Under the pieces are notes generated by a model, which worked only from the letters and a program-made list of their open reading frames with translations, did no database searches and was not told the DNA's origin. A stretch of DNA of 25,598 nt from a virus, in IMG/VR virus record IMGVR_UViG_3300021962_000583, positions 1 to 25,598 of that record; one strand, given 5' to 3'. Of this stretch, positions 16,844-24,162 are shown in pieces. The position numbers were made by a program, and so were the translations under genes. How positions within the stretch are numbered: the first letter of the stretch is position 1; every line of letters begins with the position of its first letter.

Positions 16844-19270
16844 ATGAAAGTAATTGATACTTTTACATTCTTTAATGAGTTTGATATTCTCAAACTTCGT
16901 CTCTTATATCTCAATGATATTGTAGATCACTTTATCATTTCTGAGAGTAACTATACACATTCTGGAAAATCAAAACCTTATTATCTGGATCAAGTATGGA
17001 ATGATATTCCAGAAAATATTCGCAGAAAAATCATTCGTCTTAAGTATGAACCTGATATTAGTCAGTTTAATTTTCCTACAGATATTGTGATTGGTGATTA
17101 TACAAATGATAACTGGAAACTAGAAAGACAGCAAAGAGATCTAATCAGTCAGAACTTAAGTTCTTTTGATCCAAATGATTTCTTTATGGTCAGTGATGTG
17201 GATGAGATACCACGCAAAGAAGTCATTCAAGAAATCATAGAAAGTGGAGAACAAGACTTTTGTTATGTCTCTGCGTGTGAGTTGTTCTACTATAACTTTA
17301 AGACTTTTGCTCTTGATAACTGGGGAGGAACTGTATTCTCAACAGTCAAGAATGCAATTGAAAAAGGATGTGATTACTTCCGAACTTATAGAAACAATGC
17401 ATTTCCTCCAATCATCAAAGGAGGATGGCACTTCTCATACTTTGGTGGTGTAGAGCAAATCAAGTATAAGTTAAGTTCATATGCTCATCAAGAGTTCAAC
17501 AAAGAAACTTATAAAAGTGATGAGCATATTCAAAGAGCAATTGAAGAAAAGAAAGATCTTTTTGTAGATCAGAAAGACTTCAGAGAATATAATTTCTATG
17601 ATTTTCCAAAAGAACTTCAAGATCTAATCGCACAGATTTATCCAAGAGATTATTATCTTTCAGAGACAACAATCAATGTTTGTTTCTCTACAATTCCTCC
17701 ACGATTTGAAATCCTAGATGAAGTTGTAAAGTCTTATTATAATCAAACAGTAAGACCAAATAAGATTATCATTACTGTTTGCAAGAACTATCGTAGATTT
17801 TCTTATGAGAACTTTAAACTTGAAAGTCTAAGTGAAAAGTATCCAGACTTTGTTCATTTGTTGTTTGTAGATGATGACTATGGACCAGCAACAAAGATCT
17901 ATGGAGCATTAAAATCTTTGGAGATGTATCCAAATTCTTATGTGATGATCTGCGATGATGATATGGTTTATGATCCAAAGATTATTGAATGTTACTCAAA
18001 GTGTGTAGAGATTTGCAATCAATCTGTTTGGACTTCAATTGGTTTTAATGACATTCTGAATATTCCAAATCATCCGATTTGGAATTTACAAGGATGCAAC
18101 ACTTATCTGTTCTATCCAAAACTACTAGAAAAGTTTAATACAAAGAACTTTGAATTATTGTACTTTGGATTTGTTCATAGAAATGCAAATCCTAAAGAAG
18201 TATTTCTACACGATGATTATTTTATTTCTTGCATTCTTCACGATCTTCAAGTTCAAATCAGAAGTTTTAAACTATCAGAAAAGGTTTATCAAGAGTTACC
18301 AATACCAACTCAAATTCATCACCTATACAAATGTCACTCTGATGAAATCAAATTAATTCAAAATATTCGCAGGAGTTATGGAGAACTAAATACGACGATA
18401 CACTGTGATTATCTGGATGCAAATGATGAGAAAGTAAATGAATGTGATATTTCAGGAGAATTAGACGTAGACCAATATCACAAATTTATTGGTGGTATTT
18501 TGGAAAAGTATAAAGTTTTTAAAGTTAGAATTGATGCGAAAACTATGAACCAACTATTAGATAAAAAGACCAGTGACCTTCAAGAGTTTTATGACTGGCA
18601 GATTAAATATACTCAAATGCCCGAAGACCATATTGATTATCTCTTTAGATTGAAGTATTGGAATAACTTTCAACCTAAAGTGATTTATGATATTGGTTCT
18701 AACTTCTTATCCTGGCATAAACTTGCATCAAATGTTTGGAGAGATGCAAAGATTTACTGTGTAGACGCATTCTCTCAGTTTGAAGAAACCTATCCTCGTT
18801 ATGGTATTGAATATGCGATTGAACTTCTGAGTGATAAGGAAGAAGAAGTTGAATTCTATGAGAATGTAACGTGTCCTGGACTTTGTACAATGTATAAAGT
18901 GAATGAAACTTATGATAGAGGAAAAAATTTCTATAATCAAAATCTTCATAAAACTCTTCGCAAAACAAAGACCTTAGATACTTTGGTAAGGGAAAATAAT
19001 TGGGCACTACCAGAACTCATTAAAATTGATGTTCAAGGTGCAGAAGTAAATATTCTTCAAGGTGCTCAGGAAACTTTACAGAATTGCAATCACGTCATTC
19101 TTGAAGCACAATCAAAAGTGTTTAGTTCTGGAGCTCCAATGCTTAATGAAGTAGAACAATATATGAATTCTATTGGTTTTGTTCTGTTTCATCATATTGG
19201 ATTTAATGGTGATCAAGAGTGTGATGGAGACTATCATTTTGTAAGACAGTCTTCTTTACCACATAAATAA
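16844..19270 (+). CDS. Three-domain GT17 - GT2-like - FkbM methyltransferase fusion
   Basis: This 808-aa protein begins with a GT17 domain (N-acetylglucosaminyltransferase family) at residues 1-265: DTFTFFNEFDILKLRL, FIISESNYTHSGK, FFMVSDVDEIPR (Asp118, Asp120), and GGWHFSYFGG. Residues ~276-500 form a second GT-A domain: NVCFSTIPPRFE, VRPNKIIITV, and metal site MICDDDMVYDP (Asp371-373), with LHDDYFIS further on. Residues ~575-805 are FkbM-like: VIYDIGSNFL, YCVDAF, and KIDVQGAEVNILQGA. This last domain and its EFYDWQ...DHIDYLFRLKYWNNF lead-in match the C-terminus of the preceding gene, so one domain was duplicated and joined to different glycosyltransferases. It may build and cap a short methylated glycan in one chain. 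Acceptor unknown: virion protein or host surface. Confidence 0.85.
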   Translation: MKVIDTFTFFNEFDILKLRLLYLNDIVDHFIISESNYTHSGKSKPYYLDQVWNDIPENIRRKIIRLKYEPDISQFNFPTDIVIGDYTNDNWKLERQQRDLISQNLSSFDPNDFFMVSDVDEIPRKEVIQEIIESGEQDFCYVSACELFYYNFKTFALDNWGGTVFSTVKNAIEKGCDYFRTYRNNAFPPIIKGGWHFSYFGGVEQIKYKLSSYAHQEFNKETYKSDEHIQRAIEEKKDLFVDQKDFREYNFYDFPKELQDLIAQIYPRDYYLSETTINVCFSTIPPRFEILDEVVKSYYNQTVRPNKIIITVCKNYRRFSYENFKLESLSEKYPDFVHLLFVDDDYGPATKIYGALKSLEMYPNSYVMICDDDMVYDPKIIECYSKCVEICNQSVWTSIGFNDILNIPNHPIWNLQGCNTYLFYPKLLEKFNTKNFELLYFGFVHRNANPKEVFLHDDYFISCILHDLQVQIRSFKLSEKVYQELPIPTQIHHLYKCHSDEIKLIQNIRRSYGELNTTIHCDYLDANDEKVNECDISGELDVDQYHKFIGGILEKYKVFKVRIDAKTMNQLLDKKTSDLQEFYDWQIKYTQMPEDHIDYLFRLKYWNNFQPKVIYDIGSNFLSWHKLASNVWRDAKIYCVDAFSQFEETYPRYGIEYAIELLSDKEEEVEFYENVTCPGLCTMYKVNETYDRGKNFYNQNLHKTLRKTKTLDTLVRENNWALPELIKIDVQGAEVNILQGAQETLQNCNHVILEAQSKVFSSGAPMLNEVEQYMNSIGFVLFHHIGFNGDQECDGDYHFVRQSSLPHK
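19262..19269 (+). promoter_or_regulatory. Late-promoter box CATAAATA overlapping a stop codon
   Basis: The TAA stop of the three-domain fusion (19268-19270) overlaps the box by two bases. The next ATG is at 19311, preceded by ACGGGGT. Predicted unit: 19311-22904. Confidence 0.5.
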
Positions 19271-19310
19271 AACTAACTGAACTGAAGTTCTTTTCATTCA
19301 ACGGGGTATT

Positions 19311-20177
19311 ATGTCTGACGCTTATAAGGATATTGCGCTTGCTAAGGCAGATGATGTTTTAGATGACAGCAATGCATTTATGTTTAAGGTTTATAATGAA
19401 TGTATGAAATGGGAGGAAAGTGAGAAAGAACTCGCTGGTAGTCGCTCCAATTTCCAGATTGAAAAATTCATCATTCATGATAACTTTACTGTTCCATCTG
19501 CATTCAAAGGAGCAATCATCAATCGTAAGAGTGTTGCTGAAGGATTGCTTCAAGGAATTCAAGAAGCAAAGAGAATTGCTAGAGAATTTCACTATAAGTG
19601 GGATGGAAAAGATAAGTCTCAACCAATTTGGTGGAAGAATGGTAGAGGTGGTGAAGAACTTTGTTGGTATGATCTTGATGAATTTAATTTCCACCGTCTC
19701 ATTCACGGACTAAATCAAGGTTTCCAAGCAGCAGTTGATGAACTTGAATTCTTTGATAAATTGATTGCAAGACTTGTTGAAATGAATGGTGGTCAACCAG
19801 TCACTAAAGAACAATATGATGCAGACCAACCAGTTTATTGGGAACGTCGTCTTGCTAACCAGTCACTTGATGATCTACTTCAAGCAAAGACTGGTGTAAA
19901 TGCAGGTAACATTCGTTCAATGAGACGTGCAAGTGCTCCAACAGTTCTTCCAGATGATGTAAATAGAACGAAGGGAACCTTTGGCGATCCTAATAATCCA
20001 ATGTCCTTCCTGAATGCACTACAAGAGCACGTAGCAAAAGGTATTGAAGAAATCAGTGGAATGGTAAATATTCTTGAAGGTAAACAAGAAGAACCTCAAA
20101 AGATACTTGATCCTGCTACAGGAACTGAAGGTGTTTCATTATTCAACGAACAACTAAAACAACCAGAACAGGTATAA
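19311..20177 (+). CDS. Conserved phage protein of unknown function, upstream of kelch C
   Basis: This 288-aa protein starts MSDAYKDIALAKADDVLDD. It is mainly helical by composition in residues 1-165, with Trp- and Asp/Glu-rich stretches (WKNGRGGEELCWYDLDEFNF). A more flexible tail with RASAPTVLPDD and GDPNNPMSFLNALQEHV follows, ending in a charged, Gln/Pro-rich end. I see no catalytic motif, signal peptide or membrane segment, and I do not recognise a named family. It sits where the glycosyltransferase and sulfotransferase sit relative to kelch A and B, 6 bases before kelch C and within the same predicted late unit. It could be a structural, chaperone or partner protein for kelch C. ACGGGGT upstream is the likely ribosome-binding site. 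Confidence 0.75.
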   Translation: MSDAYKDIALAKADDVLDDSNAFMFKVYNECMKWEESEKELAGSRSNFQIEKFIIHDNFTVPSAFKGAIINRKSVAEGLLQGIQEAKRIAREFHYKWDGKDKSQPIWWKNGRGGEELCWYDLDEFNFHRLIHGLNQGFQAAVDELEFFDKLIARLVEMNGGQPVTKEQYDADQPVYWERRLANQSLDDLLQAKTGVNAGNIRSMRRASAPTVLPDDVNRTKGTFGDPNNPMSFLNALQEHVAKGIEEISGMVNILEGKQEEPQKILDPATGTEGVSLFNEQLKQPEQV

Positions 20178-20183
20178 GGACCG

Positions 20184-22904
20184 ATGCCAATTCAAGGGGA
20201 TGTATTCAGTTTAGACCGTGTTTATGATAATCAGGTTGCAAACCTAACACCTGGTTTACAACTGAATATTCCTGGACTTCTTTATGGTTATTATGGTGGT
20301 GGTTATTCTACTACTTTAGTTCAACAGACTTCCACTATAGACCGTATAGATTTCTCTACAGAAACTGTAGCAGTACCAGCACCTAAATTATCCGCAATAA
20401 AATCTGGTTTAACAGCAACCTCAAGTAGTTCGTATGGTTACTTTGGTGGTGGTGGAGCTGGTACTGCTCCTTCATTTTTTTCTACTATAGATCGTTTAGA
20501 TTTCTCAACAGATACAGTATCAGTACCAACCCCTAAGTTATCTTTATCAAGAAATCAATTAGCAGCAACTTCAAGTAGTTCTTATGGTTACTTTGGTGGT
20601 GGTGTTCTTGTCGTTACACAAGTTGCTCTTTCCACTATAGACCGTTTAGATTTTTCTACAGAAACAGTATCAACACCAACACCTAAGTTATCTGTAGCAA
20701 GAAATCAATTAGCAGCAACTTCAAGTAGTTCATATGGTTACTTTGGTGGTGGCGGCGGTGGTTCTCTCATAGATCGTTTAGATTTCTCCACAGAAACAAC
20801 ATCAGTACCAACACCTAAGTTATCTCAAGCAAGAGGATTATTAGCAGCAACCTCAAGTAGTTCTTATGGTTACTTTGGTGGTGGTTATGCTCCACCTTTT
20901 GTTTGTACTATAGATCGTTTAGATTTCTCCACAGAAACAGTAACAACACCAACACCTAAGTTATCTCAAGCAAGAAGAGCATTAGCAGGAGCATCAAGTG
21001 CATCTTTTGGTTATTTTGGTGGTGGAGCTCCTGGTAGTATTTCTACAATAGATCGTATAGATTTTTCTACAGAAACAGTATCAGTACCAACACCTAAGTT
21101 ATCTCAAGCAAGAAATAATATATCAGGCACTCGAATAAACCGCAACCCAATCTTTAAAGGTTCTCCAAAGTACACTAACTGGCCTGAGAGTGCTACTACT
21201 GGTTATTTTGGTGGAGGTAGTACTCCTGCTGTTGCTTCTACCATAGACCGTATAGATTTCTCTACAGAAACTGTATCAGTACCAACACCTAAGTTATCTC
21301 AAGCAAGAAATGGTTTAGCAGCAACCTCAAGTAGTTCTTATGGTTACTTTGGTGGTGGTTTTAGTGGTGCTATTAGTGTTTGTACCATAGACCGTTTAGA
21401 TTTCTCTACAGAAACTGTATCAGTACCAACACCTAAGTTATCTCAAGCAAGAAATGGTTTAGCAGCAACCTCAAGTAGTTCTTATGGTTACTTTGGTGGT
21501 GGTTTTTCACCTCGTGTTTGTACTATAGATCGTCTAGATTTCTCTACAGAAACTGTATCAGTTCCAACACCTAAGTTATCTCAAGCAAGAAATGGTTTAG
21601 CAGCAACCTCAAGTAGTTCTTATGGTTACTTTGGTGGTGGTTTAAATGCCGGTCTCTTTTTTGTTTGTACCATAGACCGTTTAGATTTCTCTACAGAAAC
21701 TGTATCAGTACCAACACCTAAGTTATCTCAAGGAAGAGAAAGTTTATCAGCAACCTCAAGTGCATCTTTTGGTTATTTTGGTGGCGGATCTCCTGGTCCT
21801 ATTTCTACAATAGACCGTCTAGATTTCTCTACAGAAACCGTATCAGTCCCAACACCTAAGTTATCTCAAGCAAGAAATCAATTATCAGCAACCTCAAGTA
21901 GTTCTTATGGTTACTTTGGTGGTGGTTTTTCTTTTACTTCTACTATAGATCGTCTAGATTTCTCTACAGAAACCGTATCAGTCCCAACACCTAAGTTATC
22001 TCAAGCAAGAAGTGGTTTAGCATCAGTCTCAGCAGCAACAGGAAACCGCAGAGTTGGTTCTGCGACTTATGGTTATTGGGGTGGTGGTGGTTCATTAATA
22101 GACCGTTTAGATTTCTCTACAGAAACAGTATCAGTACCAACACCAAAATTATCAGAAGCAAAGAATTATACATCAGCAACCTCAAGTAGTTCTTATGGTT
22201 ACTTTGGTGGCGGTATTACTTCTATTCAAGTCTGCACCATAGACCGTTTAGATTTCTCCACAGAAACTGTATCAGTACCAACACCTAAGTTATCTCAAGC
22301 AAAAAGAGCACTAACAGCAACTGCAAGTAGTTCTTATGGTTACTTTGGTGGTGGTTTTACAGGTTCTGTTCAAGTTTCTACCATAGACCGTTTAGATTTC
22401 TCTACAGAAACAGTATCAGTACCAACACCCAAGTTATCATTATCCAGAGAAACAATAGGAGCGACTTCAAGTAATTCTTATGGATACTTTGGTGGTGGTA
22501 GTGGTCCTGTTTCCACTATAGACCGTTTAGATTTCTCTACAGAAACAGTATCAGTTCCAACACCTAAGTTATCTCAAGCAAGACAACAATTAACAGCAAC
22601 CTCAAGTAGTTCTTATGGTTACTTTGGTGGTGGTATTGCTTCTACTACTGTTTGTACTATAGATCGTTTAGATTTTTCAACAGAAACAACATCAGTACCA
22701 ACACCTAAGTTATCACAAGCAAGGCAAGCATTAGCAGCAACTTCAAGTAGTTCTTATGGTTATTTTGGTGGTGGTTATTTCTTCCCAACTCCAACACATT
22801 CAACAATAGACCGTATAGATTTCTCCACAGAAACCATAACAGTTCCATCACAAAAACTTACACAAGCAAGAAATGGTTTAGCAGCAGTCTCAAACGCAAA
22901 CTAA
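20184..22904 (+). CDS. Kelch-like triple-propeller protein C (putative adhesin)
   Basis: This 906-aa third paralogue has a 27-residue divergent head (MPIQGDVFSLDRVYDNQ) followed by LNIPGLLYGYYGGG, 18 blades, and spacers at residues 317-339 and 616-628. Spacer 2 starts at residue 616 in all three proteins despite different loop lengths. The ribosome-binding site AAGGA overlaps the stop of the gene before (GTATAAGGACCGATG). The blade scaffold is the most uniform of the three. Blades 7-9 have almost identical DNA but different loops (FSGAIS, FSPR, LNAGLFF), a sign of recent blade duplication or conversion. The C-terminus ends in VPSQKLTQAR...SNAN and the stop lies in a late box. The role is inferred to be receptor binding or adhesion. 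Other possibilities are a structural spacer or a glycan-binding lectin-like propeller. Confidence 0.85.
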   Translation: MPIQGDVFSLDRVYDNQVANLTPGLQLNIPGLLYGYYGGGYSTTLVQQTSTIDRIDFSTETVAVPAPKLSAIKSGLTATSSSSYGYFGGGGAGTAPSFFSTIDRLDFSTDTVSVPTPKLSLSRNQLAATSSSSYGYFGGGVLVVTQVALSTIDRLDFSTETVSTPTPKLSVARNQLAATSSSSYGYFGGGGGGSLIDRLDFSTETTSVPTPKLSQARGLLAATSSSSYGYFGGGYAPPFVCTIDRLDFSTETVTTPTPKLSQARRALAGASSASFGYFGGGAPGSISTIDRIDFSTETVSVPTPKLSQARNNISGTRINRNPIFKGSPKYTNWPESATTGYFGGGSTPAVASTIDRIDFSTETVSVPTPKLSQARNGLAATSSSSYGYFGGGFSGAISVCTIDRLDFSTETVSVPTPKLSQARNGLAATSSSSYGYFGGGFSPRVCTIDRLDFSTETVSVPTPKLSQARNGLAATSSSSYGYFGGGLNAGLFFVCTIDRLDFSTETVSVPTPKLSQGRESLSATSSASFGYFGGGSPGPISTIDRLDFSTETVSVPTPKLSQARNQLSATSSSSYGYFGGGFSFTSTIDRLDFSTETVSVPTPKLSQARSGLASVSAATGNRRVGSATYGYWGGGGSLIDRLDFSTETVSVPTPKLSEAKNYTSATSSSSYGYFGGGITSIQVCTIDRLDFSTETVSVPTPKLSQAKRALTATASSSYGYFGGGFTGSVQVSTIDRLDFSTETVSVPTPKLSLSRETIGATSSNSYGYFGGGSGPVSTIDRLDFSTETVSVPTPKLSQARQQLTATSSSSYGYFGGGIASTTVCTIDRLDFSTETTSVPTPKLSQARQALAATSSSSYGYFGGGYFFPTPTHSTIDRIDFSTETITVPSQKLTQARNGLAAVSNAN
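20331..22901 (+). repeat. 18 kelch-like blades of protein C (6+6+6)
   Basis: Spacer 1 is at 21132-21200 and spacer 2 at 22029-22067. Blade 5 has a tract identical to blade 5 of protein A (ARRALAGASSASFGYFGGG). Loops after GGG include GAGTAPSFF, VLVVTQVAL, GGGS, YAPPF, APGSI, FSFT, GS and YFFPTPTHS, with lengths from 2 to about 9 residues. Confidence 0.9.
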
Positions 22905-22907
22905 ATA
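22901..22907 (+). promoter_or_regulatory. Late-promoter box CTAAATA overlapping kelch C stop
   Basis: Third instance of AAC-TAA-ATA at the end of a kelch gene. The oxygenase ATG follows at 22931. Confidence 0.6.
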
Positions 22908-22930
22908 ATTTCAACTAGATCATTATTGAT

Positions 22931-23590
22931 ATGAATGATTTGCTATCCAATATTTTAATTCAACCTAAAGTTGTTACAAAAGAGAACTGTAAATATCTTA
23001 CAAACTTTGCAAAGACTGCCGATCTAGAGCAGATGGGAGTGTTTGATCCTGATAAAACAAATCTTACTAAACAATCAGAACATAAAGTAGATAAGTCTTC
23101 TAGAGATGTAAAGTGTGCTGATATAACTCCAATTCTTCCTCAAGTTCACGACTTGATGGCAAACATTATTGAACACGTTATCAATCCTTTTTATGGATTT
23201 AAAATTCGCGATAGTGAAATGCCCCAACTTCTTTATTATGAAAAAGGAGGGCACTATAAACCTCACTATGATGCAGAAGCACTTTGGACAAATCCTGATG
23301 GAACAAAGATGTGGAAGAAGAGTGTAGATCGTGATCTTTCTACTGTTCTTTTTCTCAACGATGACTTTGAAGGTGGTTATTTTTCTTTTCCAGACTTAAG
23401 AATTAAGATCAAACCAGAACCAGGGCTTTTAGTTTGCTTTCCTTCCTCAAGATACTTTAAGCACTGCGTAGAGCCAGTTCTTTCTGGTCAACGTTATACT
23501 CTTGTAACGTGGATGAGAGTGCAAGGGTTTAAAACAAAGGAAGAACAAGATAGAGAAATTGAACAGAAGTATGGAATTAAGGTTCCATAA
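22931..23590 (+). CDS. Prolyl-4-hydroxylase-like 2OG-Fe(II) oxygenase
   Basis: This 219-aa protein has the P4H-type double-stranded beta-helix pattern. MPQLLYYEKGGHYKPHYDAE contains the HxD iron ligands His112 and Asp114. STVLFLNDDFEGGYFSFPD (137-155) and PEPGLLVCFPSSRYFKHCVEP with distal His178 follow, and Arg188 in SGQRYTLVTW should bind 2-oxoglutarate. Family members hydroxylate proline or similar residues in proteins. The conserved VPTPKL strand present in every kelch blade upstream offers proline-rich candidate substrates, but this is inference. It has its own late box at the end of kelch C and a weak ribosome-binding site. The length fits a complete single-domain enzyme. Confidence 0.88.
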   Translation: MNDLLSNILIQPKVVTKENCKYLTNFAKTADLEQMGVFDPDKTNLTKQSEHKVDKSSRDVKCADITPILPQVHDLMANIIEHVINPFYGFKIRDSEMPQLLYYEKGGHYKPHYDAEALWTNPDGTKMWKKSVDRDLSTVLFLNDDFEGGYFSFPDLRIKIKPEPGLLVCFPSSRYFKHCVEPVLSGQRYTLVTWMRVQGFKTKEEQDREIEQKYGIKVP

Positions 23591-23593
23591 ATA
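23586..23593 (+). promoter_or_regulatory. Late-promoter box CATAAATA overlapping a stop codon
   Basis: The oxygenase stop TAA (23588-23590) is inside the box. The next ATG, at 23619, is 25 bases further on. Confidence 0.5.
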
Positions 23594-23618
23594 ACAAGAA
23601 AGTATTTCAATAGATAAA

Positions 23619-24161
23619 ATGACCCAACTTGTAAAACATTACTTGGTTGATAGAGATAATCCAAGCGTTTTTGCAACAACTCTTGAGCAATTCACAAGAC
23701 CAATGTTTGGAACAATGGGTCCAAACATTGAAGGTCTTGAAATTGTTCATACTCTAACTGATGAGAATGACATCCAGTTTTTCCTTTCCAACTGCCCAGA
23801 CACCACCACAATCAACGAAGTAGAAGGTCTCTCAGTTCTTACTCAAGCAGAATGGAATGCAGAAATTGCTGCTTATGATGCAAGACAAGAAGCAAAGCGT
23901 TGGAACTTTATTCGCAAGTACAGAGATGAACTCCTTACACAGACTGATTGGATTGTAATTAAGTCACAAGAGCAAGGTACTAATCTTGCTACTGCATTTA
24001 AAGATTGGAGACAAGAACTTCGCGATCTTCCAGGAGCATCTACTTTTCCTCTTTCACTTCCTGATGCACCTTCTGGAGTATCAGTAGATCAAACAACTTA
24101 TGATGCTTATGTTGCAGAACTCAGAAGTATTAATATGATCAATGATCCTCTTAATGCGTGA
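23619..24161 (+). CDS. Tail assembly chaperone-like protein
   Basis: This 180-aa protein has a segment at residues ~95-140 (RDELLTQTDWIVIKSQEQ ... FKDWRQELRDLPG) that has the hallmark of the phage tail assembly chaperone-like domain: R-x-x-L-L-x-x-T-D-W followed about 20 residues later by W-R-x-x-L-R-D-L-P. The N-terminal ~90 residues are specific to this phage type. The C-terminal ~40 residues are Pro/Asp-rich. Such proteins are often encoded next to fibre or adhesin genes and help them fold or attach. Here it may serve the fibres or kelch proteins. Last plus-strand gene before a strong hairpin terminator, and convergent with the minus-strand oxygenase (one base between stops). Confidence 0.75.
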   Translation: MTQLVKHYLVDRDNPSVFATTLEQFTRPMFGTMGPNIEGLEIVHTLTDENDIQFFLSNCPDTTTINEVEGLSVLTQAEWNAEIAAYDARQEAKRWNFIRKYRDELLTQTDWIVIKSQEQGTNLATAFKDWRQELRDLPGASTFPLSLPDAPSGVSVDQTTYDAYVAELRSINMINDPLNA

Positions 24162-24162
24162 T

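Noticed and set aside
18385-18391. CTAAATA inside the three-domain glycosyltransferase gene
   Set aside because: It is far from any gene start and likely a chance match in AT-rich coding DNA.
19279-19294. GAAC-TGAA-GTTC hairpin followed by TTTT before 19311
   Set aside because: The stem is only four base pairs and sits in the leader downstream of a late box. Too weak to call a terminator.
8968-22901. CRISPR array or non-coding satellite
   Set aside because: The repeats are in frame, about 138-150 bp, and code for a continuous kelch-like protein. Unit length and the variable parts fit protein loops, not spacers.
8968-22901. Diversity-generating retroelement target
   Set aside because: Loops vary in length and are not limited to adenine positions. 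No template repeat or reverse transcriptase is in the window. Recombination between blades explains the pattern better, although a distant element cannot be excluded.
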